A program made the translations under genes and the position numbers. DNA of 64,000 nt from Turnera subulata (lineage: Eukaryota; Streptophyta; Magnoliopsida; Malpighiales; Passifloraceae): assembly GCA_028386065.3 (NCBI GenBank), contig JAKUCV010003363.1, forward strand, positions 186,001-250,000. The letters are read 5' to 3'. Position 1 is the stretch's first letter, and each line of letters starts with the position of its first letter. This document shows, in pieces, positions 48,309 to 60,154 of the stretch. The notes under the pieces were generated by a model that did not search any database, was not told the DNA's origin, and was given only the letters and a program-made list of their open reading frames with translations.

Positions 48309-48628
48309 TGTAACGCCCCGAATTCTCGGGGTCGGATCCATAAGGTTCTTTGCATGCATGTAGCTATGTAATTTTTGTCTTCCGCTGCGTACTTGATTCT
48401 ATTGTATTATTTATTATTTGATTGGATGTTGATCATGTTGTTGATATCGTATCCCGAGTAGAAGGGCATTTTGGTCACTTCTCATGTTGTAATTAATTTA
48501 ATGGGTTATTTGGGATACTGGTGTTTAGTTGATGGTTTTTTTTCGTGTCCCGGGAATGATAAGGGCAATTTAGTCATTTTATATTTAAATTCTATTTTAT
48601 ATTAATAAATTGGGACACGGACGTTTCA
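48309..48628 (+). repeat. LARGE-2 5' LTR with internal deletion
   Basis: The first 20 or so bases match the start of the right LTR up to ATTCTCGG. The sequence then jumps to GGTCGGATCCATA, which in the right LTR lies about 1.86 kb further on. The break falls at a shared G-rich word, so a microhomology-type deletion is likely. Confidence 0.88.
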
Positions 48629-48642
48629 GTTGGTAGCGGAGC
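48629..48642 (+). promoter_or_regulatory. LARGE-2 primer-binding site
   Basis: The sequence GTTGGTAGCGGAGC directly follows the left LTR. Confidence 0.8.
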
Positions 48643-50155
48643 AGGCTGTAGATCCTTGGGGATGTTCTTATATGTTTTGTGATCTTCTGTGCATATATCT
48701 GCTCCTTTTTGAGTCGGTTGTTGCATTTGTCTTATGCATGCATATAGTGAGTTGTCTATGGATCCGGTGGAGGACACGCACCTGCTGAGGGTCGGAGTGA
48801 CCCGGTACTGTCGTGGAAATGACATGCTTGCCTTTATAGCTTAGGCTGTAGCAAAGTTTGTTTTGTGGAATATCCACTGTTTTGTCAGAGTCGGTGTTGA
48901 CTCTTGACTCTTCGCTTATGTTTCTTGCCTGTGTGGAACTGGCCAATATAAGTATGAACCATTGATTTGCTTTTGGATGTTACATCTGCCTAGAGATGAT
49001 CTGATATGATGCTTGTGGATATGATTCTTGTAATCTTGGTGATCATATTATTTGTGGTCTGATTTGTTGAGCTCGAGGATTTGAATTTACTTGTAATTTG
49101 TTATATGGATTAAGTCTTGTTCGAAGTTCGAGCTAATAATTTCTTGAAACAATTTGAGGTTGATCTAATGGTATATTTGGGGGAAAAAAATCTTTTAATG
49201 ATATTTGGGGTACTTAAGTTTGTGGGATTTGAGAGGTGATTATGATAAAAAGGTTTTGATCATGAATCTTTGTTGAGGTTATAGTTCATGTGCTGGATGA
49301 GGATGTCGATAGTATGTTCATATTGAGGTTATGATTATACTAGTCTTGTTGAGGTTTAGGTTCGCTCATCTCTTGTGGATATTGATAATGTTTGGGTCAT
49401 GAGGCTAGATTTGTGAGCTTGTCTTGGGCGATGTGAGTTAAATGTCTGGAGTATGACAGGGTCAGTGTTGGAATGAACTTGTAATATTTGGGGTTCTTTA
49501 TCAAAAGTATTGTGATGCTCGTGGTAATTATGGTTTGGGCGATAGATTTATAAGTATGGGTTATTAAAGGATGTTTGGGTCTTGAGGAATCCAAGTTCTG
49601 GAATTACAATTATGATATCTCGATAATGATTGGTTTCTAGTGCCTAAGGTATATTTGGGAATTTTATACTATTTTGGCTGAATTGGTATGTGGAAAAGGA
49701 AATACTTGAGGTTTGAAACATGAGAAAGATTATGGATTTTTGGTTTGAGGTATTCACAATGGGAATGATGATCTTGTTACTTAGGTAACAACTTGGGGTT
49801 CTGTGTTAGAGGAAATGCGTAACGGATTAAAGGATTGGATATATTTGGTTGATTGATGATAAATGAAACGGTTTATGGATTCTGGTATTAATAATGTTGA
49901 TTATGATTGGATAAGATTCTTTGGTTAGAGCTTTGATCTTATGTTCTATTGGTCATGGTTGACTAAAGTCAATGATTGACTTGGTACATTGGAGTTATTA
50001 CTTGGAAATGTGATTGATGGACATGATGGTTCTACTTGGTGGTTTTGGCCAACGATATTTTGATACCGGGTGACACTATTGTGTCCGTTAAGCACTTGGT
50101 GGCTTGACTTGTTCTGTACATTTCGAGGACGAAATTTTGTTTAGTGGGGTAGAAC
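48643..50155 (+). other. LARGE-2 internal region, non-coding
   Basis: It is collinear with the LARGE-1 internal region. The only short frame worth noting starts at ATG 48758 (MDPVEDTHLLRVGVTRY, 28 codons). LARGE-1 has the same 17 residues with one change, then a stop. It may be a trace of the gag start. The frame contains the hairpin GGGTCGGAGTGACCC. Confidence 0.75.
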
Positions 50156-51130
50156 TGTAACGCCCCGAATTCTCGGTATTTAATTTGAATGGAATTTTTA
50201 AAATTTTATTTCCAATTTTACCCTTTTGGAATTTCCGGGATTTTTTATCAAGAAAAATTTATATTTGTAATTTATTTTCCTTGGAAATCTTAGTTTTAAG
50301 TTGGGATTATTACTTTTATCGGGTTCTTTTGGAATTTTATTGTGTTTCGGAGTGAAACACAAATCTTGATGTAGTTTGATCCGAAACTACGTAGTTTCAG
50401 GGAAAAGTAAAGAATAAAAGGGTTGCGTTTGACCAAGGGGGATGGACGCGTTGACTTGAGACTTGAGGAGGTCGAAACGACGCCGTTTTGATGACCAAAA
50501 CGACGTTGTTTCGAGAGCTGGCCGGGCTTTAGGGTTAGCTTGGGGTTTATAATCCATCTCTTTCTCTCTCTCTCCTCTATTTTCTTTTCTTTTCTTTCTT
50601 CCCCGACGGCTCACCCCACTCCCCCTCCTTCTCAACTTCTCTCTCTCCACTCTCGAGTAACCGTCGGCACCATCTCCTCCTCTCACTTCTCTTACCCTCC
50701 ACACCATCGTCGCCGCCATCTTTCCTCTTCTTCTTCTTCGTGGAGCCACCGTCGCGACTTGAAGCCGTCTGCAGCATTGAGGAAGGAAGAGGATCGGGCT
50801 CGGGCTCTGGCGAGACATGTATTGGAGACTCGACTTGGGCATCATCGTCGTTGGCCTTGCGCCGTCGTCGCCTGGTAAGCCTCGCCGACCTTCCTCTCTC
50901 TCTCTCTCTCTCTCTCTTCTCTCCTTCTTCAATCCGGGTTTGGTTCATGTGTTGAATTAATTGCTTGGTGGACAATGTGTTTGGGTTTTTAAGTAATTTA
51001 TAAAAAAGAATTTTAAGGACATTGATAAAGCTAATGATTTTGGCTTGAACTCAGGCACATGATGAATAAATTTTTAACAAAAATATTTTCTTAGCTTTGG
51101 CCCAAGTTCTCATTTTATGTTCTGGAACCA

Positions 51131-51170
<40 letters not shown>

Positions 51171-52340
51171 AATATTTTTTTGTTATTAATATAGGAACCT
51201 GACAATGACTTGGCAAGACACGGCTTTTGATTTAAGGCGGTCTTAATAGTCCAGGTGAGGACATATAAACCTTTGTATGCGTACTGCCTACAATATTCGG
51301 TTATTTGTTGTGGTTCATTAAGTGATAATATTTGTTTGGCATTTAAAGCTGTATGTGGTTCGTGTGGTGACTTGAGGGCTGAAGGCCCGGACTTGAGGAT
51401 AAGATATTAAAACCACACAATCCTGTTTGATCATAACATATGGCACAACTCTTTAAGAATAATTGAGAATAACATACTATAATAATTCTACTGTGGGGCT
51501 GTTGACCGGTTGGTTCGAGCGGGAAGTGATACCCCTCGGGATTTCATGCGGGATAGCATGGTATATGCGTTTTAGCATATGGGTCTGTGATGACCGATTC
51601 TACCTCCCTCTTTCTTTCTCCCCCTTTCTACCTCCCTCTTTCTCTCTGTCTATCTCTCTCTCTCACTGATTGTATTGGGCCTTGCCCTTATTATATTGGG
51701 CTTATGCCCTGGTTGTCTCATGAGACGGGACCGAGCTCGACGCACATAGTAGAGGGCCCTAATAAAATATTCAAACCTAATAACAACAATAATAATATAA
51801 GTAATGATAAGTGATGGTTTGTAGTCTGATGATGGCCTGTGTTGTGTATTGTGACTTGTTTGTGCACTGTGATTGCTATTGCTTAATGCCGGTGTATTTG
51901 TGGTTGATTTGTAGTTGTATACTATGGTTTATTTGTTTGCGGTGAGACCGTGGTTGGTCTCACTCCCTCACAGTCTTTACACAGGTTAGCTGATCGATGA
52001 TCAGAAGAACATATCAGTAGGTGGCGGTGCTTTCCTCCACGGGTCGGATCCATAGGGTTCTTTGCATGCATGTTGCTATGTAATTTTTGTCTTCCGCTGC
52101 GTACTTGATTCTATTGTATTATTTATTATTTGATTGGATGTTGATCATGTTGTTGATATCGTATCCCGGGTAGAAGGGCATTTTGGTCACTTCTCATGTC
52201 GTAATTAATTTAATGGGTTATTTGGGATACGGGTGTTTAGTTGATGGTTTTTTTTCGTGTCCCGGGAATGGTAAGGGCAATTTAGTCATTTTATATTTAA
52301 ATTCTATTTTATATTAATAAATTGGGACACGGACGTTTCG
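50156..52340 (+). repeat. LARGE-2 3' LTR
   Basis: 2185 bp, with a GC-rich middle (50470-50880), CT-rich tracts and an AT microsatellite. It is clearly related to the LARGE-1 LTR at both ends and in the CT-rich part (near 51600-51770), but far more diverged than the two LARGE-1 LTRs are from each other. Confidence 0.9.
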
Positions 52341-52345
52341 ACCAT

Positions 52346-55300
52346 TGTTGGTGTTATCGAGGTTTTGCACATTACGGCCGTGCCCGCTCCTGGAAATTCT
52401 TGAGTGCTCTGTGCACCTGCAAACACATCCTCATAGGAACGGCCTCATTCCACACTCATATAGGTGATCTTATAAAGTGTTTTTTGCACATCATACACCA
52501 CCCGTAAGGGATATGAAGATCATTAAGAGCTTAACTCAGCCTCTCGATCAAATGCAATCTAGTACTTTTTCCTTACACCATAGGAAGGGACAAATGTTCA
52601 AGTACTTGCAGAACTAACCAGTTACTTACTAATACCCGTATGAACCTGTTTCACGGGATCTCCGATCACACAGGTCGGGTTACCTTCACTAATTGTTTTT
52701 AGACAGGCTTCTAAGTCCTATTCTCCTTGATGTTTCGATAATCAATTTTCGTCCTAGGGGTTTCCTCAGAGGATCGGTCAAATTCACTTCTGACTGCACA
52801 TAATCTATGGAAATAATTCCATCTCTTAATAGTTGTTTTACAACTTTATGCCTTAACCGAATATGTCTATTCTCCCATTGAAACTTGTTTTTCTCTCATT
52901 GTCTATTGCTGCTTTGCAATCACAATGCATAGAAACATACGGTATAGGCTTTTTTCCCAATGGAATACTCGCTAAGAAATTTCTTAGCCATTCAACCTCA
53001 GTGCCAGCTAACTCTAGAGAAATAAACTCTCACTCCATTGTTGATCACGCGATTATCGTTTGTTTAGCTGACTTCTAGGAAACTACACCACCTACAATGG
53101 AGAATACATATTCACTAGTGGACTTTATCTCATCTGAATCTGAAATCCAATTAGCTTCATTGTACCCTTTTAGTACAACGGGTAGTCCACTGTATCGAAT
53201 GTCATAACTTATGGTACCCCTCAAATATCTCATCAGTTTGCTTACAACAGCCAAATGCTCATTGTTGGGATTTTGTGTATACTGACTCAGCCTGCCCACA
53301 GCATAAGCTATGTCAGGGCGTGAGAAGTTCATCAAATGCAACAAACTCCCAATAATTTATGCATACTCAACTTGAGATACTAGATCTCTACTATTTTTTT
53401 TTCAACTGAGAGTTAGCATCATAAGGGGTACTCACATATGTGACATCGAAATGTCCAAACTTTTTATGAAGTTTCTCAACATAATGCTCTTGTGATAGTA
53501 TGATACTACCACTTTCCTTTATGATCTTGACTCTCAAAATCACATTTGTTTAACCCATATCTTTCATATCAGACTGAGAAGCAAGAAACATATTAGTCTC
53601 ATGAATGACATCAAGACTATTACTAAAATTCAACATGTCATCCACATACAAATAAACAATCACACAGTTCTCATTTGAAACTTTGGTATACACACATTTG
53701 TCTACCTCAACAGAGATAAACCCATAGTTAAGCATAGCTAGTCAAATTTCTCATGCCAATTTTAGGTGTTTGTTTCAAGCCATACAAAGATTTGACCAAC
53801 TTGTATACTTTGTGTTCCTGACCAGAAATAACGTGACCCTCCGGTTGTACCATATAAATCTCTTCTTCTAAATCACCATCTAGAAAAGCTGTTTTAACAT
53901 ACATTTGATGTATAAAAAGTTTGTAGACTGATGCCAAGGCTATCAAAACACGAATTGAAGAAATTCTTGTAACATGAGCAAAAGTATCAAAATAATCAAT
54001 GTTTTGTTTTTGAATAAAACATTTTATAACTAACCTGGCTTCGTATTTATCAATCGAACCATAAGGATCAAGTTTCCTTCGAAAAATCCATTTACAACCA
54101 TTTAGTTTTGCTCTTGGGGCAAAATCAACTAAAACCCAAGTTTCGATTGTTCAATTGAATCAATCTCAGCTTTTATTGCTTCTTTCCACAAATTTGCATC
54201 AGAAGAAGAAATAGCTTCAAAATAAGTTGATGGATCATCTTGAACCAAAAAAAGTATAAAAATTATTACCAAAAGAAGTTTTTTTCCTTTGTCTTTTACT
54301 TCTTCTCTAAATATTAGATTGCCCATCAACTTCGTTTTCAAAACCATCTTGTGCATCAGTCTCACTTTCAAAGATTTCTCTTGTAGGTGCAATAGTCGGA
54401 TTATTCTGTTTTAAAAGAAACACATTCTCAAAAAACTCAATATTTTTTGTTTCAAAAATGGTATTCACATCAAGCACATCACTCTTCAAAACAGGAAATC
54501 TATACACAACACTATTATCAGCATAACCAATAAACATGCAATCGCTAGTTTTAGACCCTATTTTCTTTTTCTTAGGATCAGATAATATTACTTTAGCAAG
54601 ACACCCCCACACTTTTGAAGTATTTTAGATTAGGTGAATAACTTTTTCACATGACATGCTGATAAAATAACTTCTCCCCAAATATTATTAGGTGCAAAAC
54701 TACTAACAAGCATCGCATTCATCATTTCTTTTAGTGTTCTATTTTTACGTTCAGCTACGCCATTTGATTGTGGTGAATAAGAAGTTGTGGTCTCATGTAT
54801 TACACCTTCTTTCTCACAGAATTCATTAAACAGAACATATTCACGAAATATGTTAAAGGCTATTAACCCTATTAATCTTCCTATTTAACTAGTTTTCTAC
54901 TTCAGCTTTGTGTAGCAGAAATATGTTAAAGGCTTCATCTTTATTCTTAATCAAATATACTTTAGTATATCTCGAAAAGTCATCTATAAAAGTCACATAA
55001 TAGCTTTTACCTTCTCTAGTCATAGTTTGTTTTAAATCTCCTAAGTTTGTGTGAATTAAATTAAGAATTTCTGTTTCTCTTTTATTTACAAAAGGACAGT
55101 GTTACTTAACTTGTTTAGTTTCAGCATATATTTCACATTTATCAGATAATAAATCACTAGAGGCAGATATTAACCCAATATTTTGAAGTTTCTTAAGATA
55201 AGGTGCAACATGTTGTTGAGAGCCAGAGTCTTGCCAGATGCGAGCATGAGAAGAACCTTTCATTTCCCTCGAACTTTTGCAGTTCGGGAATCACCAAGAT

Positions 55301-55738
55301 AAATTTGTTCTTCTCCATCCCCTACCTCGGTGTAGGAGGAAAAGGCATCTTTGCTTTCACAGATGTGCCTGGAAGAACCGAAGTCTACTACCCAGTCTTT
55401 CATATTGGTGACTAAGAAGGTTTCAGAAATGACCGCAGTAATTATGGCATCTCCTTCAACCAAGTTAGCACTTGGCTTAGGAGGATTGCCATTTCTGACC
55501 CTCTTTATGCGTTGTAATGCAAAGAATCCTGGCTTTCCATAGACAAAACAATTTTTTTCTTCTTCAAGGAGGTAGGGTTAGTAATTTTAGGGTTGTAACC
55601 AGATTTCTTATTGTTATTAAACTAATTAGAACCAAAGGTACCTTCTACCAAGTTAGCTTTGGCTGTCATCTCTTTGGCAGTCGCACCTTTGAGTTCCCCT
55701 TTGTTCTTATTTTCAATGTGGATGTGAGTGATCAAGTC
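52346..55738 (-). pseudogene. copia-2 pol and gag end, decayed
   Basis: Minus-strand blocks, high to low: a gag piece (LITHIHIENKNKGELKG), a damaged zinc knuckle (CFVYGKPGFF), a protease site reading VVDFGSSRHICES where D-S/T-G is usual, and an integrase part (SYSPQSNGVAERKNRTLKEMMNAML, about 54700-54800). Reverse transcriptase follows (MYVKTAFLDGDLEEEIYMVQPEG, SLYGLKQTPK, catalytic YLYVDDML, 53550-53950), then RNase H (LMNFSRPDIAYAVGRLSQY, GYNEANWISDSDEIKSTS, 53075-53344). Frameshifts and stops separate the blocks. The stretch 52346-52700 after pol is non-coding. Confidence 0.9.
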
Positions 55739-58641
55739 TGAAACGCCCCGACCCGTATTTACCGTACACAGTAAACACGTGCTGGAACTGTAACGACCCG
55801 ACCAAAACAAAGCCCGTATACAGTGTATACAACAGAAAACTGGCTCAAAAGCCCAAAGTATAAACATAAAAAATCTGGCCCTTCGGCCCAACAATAACAA
55901 AAAGTAGCACAGCGGAAGTCTTAATAACTCACAAGGACACTGTATGCGACACTGATGCAATCTATGGATCCGAGCCCTGTCCAAGGGATAACGCCGCAGC
56001 TTGTCTAGAATGCATCAAACCTGTACCACAAATAACTCATCCTACGGGATAAAAACCCGCAGGTGAGGGGTGAGTCCGAAGTGCTCACCGATGAAGGATA
56101 GACAATCAATATGCAACACTATAAATTACTCAAGTCGAAAACAAGGAAGACCGCCAAATACATACCAAACCAAAAACTCGACCCAAAACTGGTCCAAGAC
56201 AAAAAAAAAACTCAAATAAAACCCAGTTTCCAATTTTATCTTTCCGGGCCCCGTCACGGATAAGCTAGGGGTCAGACCTGGTTATCAACATATTTCGGGT
56301 GCCAGACCAAATCCAAGAGAGCCCAGGGATCGACATCGCAAAAATAAGAACCCAGGGACAGACATCCCAAATATAATCACGGGATAGACATCCCAAGCAT
56401 AGACATGCTTATCACAAGTAACCCAGGTCATGGCCACCACAAAACAGTCTTAAACCATCGAGTCGTACCACTACTCACCACGTGACAATTATATTATCAT
56501 CATTATCCAAAACCGAATCTCAGGGATCAACATCCCCAACCAAAATACCGGGATAGACATCCCATCCAAAACCGAGGATCGACATCCTTATCACATTTCA
56601 TTATTTAATCCATTATTCTTTAAACAAATGACACCGATTAAACAACCAAAACTCAACACGGGGATAAACATCCCAAAATCCAACAAAGTACTGGATAAAC
56701 ATCCCAAAACCAAATCAAGACACTGGGATTAACATCCCGAAACAAACCACAGCAAATGCAGCAAACAACAGTGCATCAATCATCAAACACAACAACCGAG
56801 TAATACAGGCACATATTGAAGGAAATCCATCCTCACCTTGGTCGATTACTCAACTCCGGAGACAATGACCGGTCCCAAGCCGGCTCCTCGGAAAACTATC
56901 CGATATCAAACCTATACAACAAGCCAACATGCTCACATAAATACACATAATCGGTATACTATGATGCCAAAAATGTGAAATAACCCATCCCGGTTCATTT
57001 CCTTTATTATCATTTTTTTACCGAAAATATTATACCTTACGTATATCCGAATATAATTTTGGTTTCACACTTTAATTAAAACTTTCTTTTAATTTTTTTT
57101 AGAATAGTGAAACTTTGTCTTCCAAAATAATAACGATATAATTTTCCTAGAAATTATATCATATATATGTATTTTTCCCAAAATTATTTCCATAAAATAT
57201 ATTTCTTGCCAAAATATAATTACCAAATATTATCATCTTTAGAAAATCATATTTCCAGAAAAATTAATCATACAAACTTATTTTCTAAAAATAAATACGA
57301 ATTTATAAATATACATATATATATTTCCCAAATTATTCCCGTATGCATAAATATCAATTATTTTCCATATCTTATATTTCCAAAATTCCATAATAATCAT
57401 ATATTTGTTTTCCAAAATACTTCCAATATTTAATTTTCAAAACATTAACCAAAAATATATATATCAGATTTTATTTTATCCTTTTATTACTATTACTATT
57501 ATTATTATTTTTTTTTTCCGGACTAGGCCAAGTTGTGCAAGCCCAGCCCAGTGCTCAACCCAACCCCAAGCAGAAGCAAGCCCACACAGTAGGCCCAACA
57601 TACCAGTCAGGCCCAGGCGCGCAAGAGTCCAGGCAGCACCCGGATCCACCCGACCCGTATCCAAGACCAGGTTGCACAATCGGGTTACTCACCCACTAAC
57701 ACGGATTTTCACAGGTTGACGACGCAGGCGGCGGCCGACAATGGCTGGTACAGATCGGGACTAAGGCAAGGGCGCGACAGGGCGACGGTGACGCGAGGAA
57801 GGTGTGGTGGTGCGGCGGTGCGATGTGAGCAAAAGGGAGGCGGATCTGAGTCGGGTCTTCCTCGTCCAAGGGCGGTAGCGCGTCTTGCAGCGGCGACGCG
57901 ACGAGGGTAGACAGCGGCGTCGTGTAGGCGTTGCAGCTCCTCTGGTGGCGACGAGAGTGGAGATGAATGGCGGTGCTGCAGTACATGGAGGAGGTGGCGA
58001 GAGCGAGGGCAGCGAGGAAGAAGGCGATCGAGCTCTCCGGTGGTGGTGCTGTTGGCGACGGCTGCATCGGTTGCAGCGACGAGGTTAGCGGTGAGGAGAG
58101 GAGGGGATGATGGCAGTGGTATGTGAGGTGGCTGTCTACAGAGGTGGAGGTGGCGGGTCACGGTGGTGGTGTCTATGTGTGTGTTTGAGTTTTGTTGTTT
58201 TTTTTTTATTTCTTTTTCTGGTTTGTGAGTGAAGGATGGGTGCAGGATTTTTTTTGCAGGAAGATGAGGAAGTTGGCAGAGAAGACATGGGAAAGAGAAA
58301 AGGAAATCACAGGCTACACAGGGATGTCACGGGCAGCACAGGTAAGAGGCGGTTGCGTGACTCAATCACGCAGTCGTGTCCAGACCGGACCAGAAAACAA
58401 CTGATACCCACACTTAGTTATTTTCTGGTGTGATTTTTTGAAGATTCCGGGACCCAAAAAATGCCAACTTTGGTCCGTAAAATCCACGGAAAAATCTCGA
58501 GCGCGGAAAAAACCTCGATTTCGAAAAACGACGCCCGATTTACCTTGAATTAATTACCCAAAATTAATTCATTTGGTAAATCACTGTAAAAAGACTTTTA
58601 CAGTCCCGGTAAAAATCCAAATTTTTACCCGGGCTGTTACA
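55739..58641 (-). repeat. LARGE-3 3' LTR (left)
   Basis: This includes the hairpin array (56326-56738), an AT-rich section (about 57000-57530) missing from the other LTR, and a GC-rich section (57690-58180). Confidence 0.9.
56326..56738. repeat. Array of about ten hairpin repeats GGGAT-NNAC-ATCCC (left LTR)
   Basis: Units of 14 bp with a 5 bp stem and 4-base loop occur at 56326, 56355, 56381, 56395 (stem AAGCAT/ATGCTT), 56523, 56550, 56575 (AGGAT/ATCCT), 56661, 56693 and 56725. Loop sequences are AGAC, CGAC, CAAC, AAAC or TAAC. In the 56395 unit several stem bases differ from consensus on both sides and pairing is kept. The same array occurs in the right LTR. Confidence 0.85.
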
Positions 58642-58785
58642 GTCTACCCACCTTAAAAAAAATTTCGTCCTCGAAATTCCGTCTTATCCGTGGGTCCTAC
58701 CACGATAAGCTTCTGGTATACTCCACCAGGTGTCCAAACTCAACATGAGATACCGCTTATACCCTTAAGCGACATCTCCTCCGCT

Positions 58786-58793
58786 TATAAATA
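58786..58793 (+). promoter_or_regulatory. TATA box of antisense unit A
   Basis: TATAAATA lies 41 bp before the ATG at 58827. A start about 30 bp downstream would leave a very short leader of about ten bases. Confidence 0.5.
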
Positions 58794-58826
58794 CCAACCT
58801 CATAACTGAGACACTCACTCTCAACC

Positions 58827-59204
58827 ATGGACTCTCCAATCCGATCTCGGACTATCTCAGACTCCGAGAACAACAGCTATATCGGTGGCACTGCTTTCCC
58901 AACAAGCTCCGATGAAGAACTGCCAAAGAAGCGCTTCAAGACGAACATCGTCGGTCTGAAAGAACACATGGTCGTCTCCAGCAGACGGCGAAAGAAGCGT
59001 GCTGGCAAAGAAGCTGAGGATCGGAAGGGCAAAGCAACGGCTGAAAGCAGCACTCCGCAGCAGACTCTGACGCAGCTGAACGTCTCACTGAGGAAAATCA
59101 GCTCGGCGGTGATGCAGATGGAACAGGCGTGTGCAGAACTCTTTCCTCACATGAAAAACGTCCAAAAACTTGTAAAAGACCTAGAGAAGCATGTAACTCA
59201 ATAG
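58827..59204 (+). CDS. Antisense ORF A of LARGE-3: small basic, probably nuclear protein of unknown function
   Basis: 125 residues from ATG 58827 (context CAACCATGG, good for plants) to TAG 59202-59204. I do not recognise the family. The N-terminal third is Ser/acid-rich (DSPIRSRTISDSENN, SSDEELP). Then come PKKRFK (about residue 33) and RRRKKRAGKEAEDRKGK (about 53-70), both NLS-like. The last 45 residues (LTQLNVSLRKISSAVMQM to KLVKDLEKHV) show hydrophobic spacing typical of an amphipathic helix or coiled coil. Third codon positions favour C and G, unlike the AT-rich surroundings, as expected for real coding sequence. Just after the stop, AATTAAATAAAATAAG (about 59237-59252) could serve as a poly(A) signal. 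It is on the strand opposite to the retroelement. It may be a captured gene, an antisense accessory gene, or an older insertion. Confidence 0.6.
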   Translation: MDSPIRSRTISDSENNSYIGGTAFPTSSDEELPKKRFKTNIVGLKEHMVVSSRRRKKRAGKEAEDRKGKATAESSTPQQTLTQLNVSLRKISSAVMQMEQACAELFPHMKNVQKLVKDLEKHVTQ

Positions 59205-60040
59205 AGTACCTCTTCTCTGTATTGTAAAACCGTTATGAATTAAATAAAATAAGTTTTCTTTTTAAATCAAAACTCTTACATTACGAAATCTTCTGTTAAA
59301 CGGAAAATCAAAACATCTCAAAGCAAAACAAAAATCAACAATAAGAATATAAAATCAAACATAAAGAAATTAAAAACAAAACTCGCTTAATAAAACCAAA
59401 ACATAAAGAAGTTAAAACAAAATATGTTTTCATGTTCGGCGCTCTAGATCGGTCGCAAACATACTCGATCCCGAGAAACGTGACATGCACAGCTAACGGT
59501 GACGTCGGCTTCCCTCGTGAAAAAGACATCCGTTAACTCGCAAGGTGACGATCACGAGAGCGTCCTGTGTCCCTCGAAAGAAACGTTATCCACTTGTTCA
59601 CAAATTCCGCATGAGCCAAAAACGTCTGTCAAGTCTCGTATCCCTCCACGATGTCCGAATAGGTGCAAGCTTGTCGCACATGCGCTCTACTCGAGGTATG
59701 GTCCCATCAGTCTAGCCTCAACGGTCACGGATGCACGTGATAAAAGATTTAGAAAATAATGAAAACCATAAAAAGAATCGCCAAGGTAGCCAGGGCGTTA
59801 GAAAATCGTGAGATGGAAAAGAGCTGAAAAACACTGGCAATTGTAGCCCGAAAAACGTATAAGGTAACGAAGCAATAAATGAAGCAACGACAAAATTTTC
59901 GAAAACAACACCTTGAAGAATGAAAACAATTTGGAGCTTTTTGAAGGGAATCTGCTTTTCCCATCACCAAAAAATCCTTTAGACCTTCCCGGGGATAGGT
60001 GGGGTCTAAACTTAGAAAAACAAAACGGTAAATATTTTTC

Positions 60041-60049
60041 TATAAAAGG
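60041..60049 (+). promoter_or_regulatory. TATA box of antisense unit B
   Basis: TATAAAAGG lies 114 bp before the ATG at 60155, a normal plant spacing. Confidence 0.5.
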
Positions 60050-60154
60050 CAAAACAACGGAAAGCAAAAACCATAAAGCATCCAAGAGAAAACAAAACCC
60101 TCAGGCAAAGAAAACACCACGTTCAGAAAACAAAACACCACGCGTCGAAACAAC

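Larger units (their letters stand above)
48309..52340 (+). mobile_element. LARGE-2: relative of LARGE-1 in the opposite orientation
   Basis: It begins TGTAACGCCCCGAATT and ends GGACGTTTCG (normally CA). Target-site duplications ACCAT lie at 48304-48308 and 52341-52345. The left LTR is 48309-48628 (320 bp), the internal region 48629-50155 (1527 bp) and the right LTR 50156-52340 (2185 bp). The left LTR equals both ends of the right one without its middle. The primer-binding site (48629-48642) and the tract before the right LTR (GAGGACGAAATTTTGTTTAGTGGGG) match those of LARGE-1. No gag-pol. A long AT microsatellite lies at 51132-51166. Confidence 0.92.

Noticed and set aside
57696..58161. Overlapping open frames in several frames of the GC-rich part of the LARGE-3 LTR (also 62406-63040)
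   Set aside because: Open in many frames at once, no motif, Pro/Ser/His-rich. Compositional effect.
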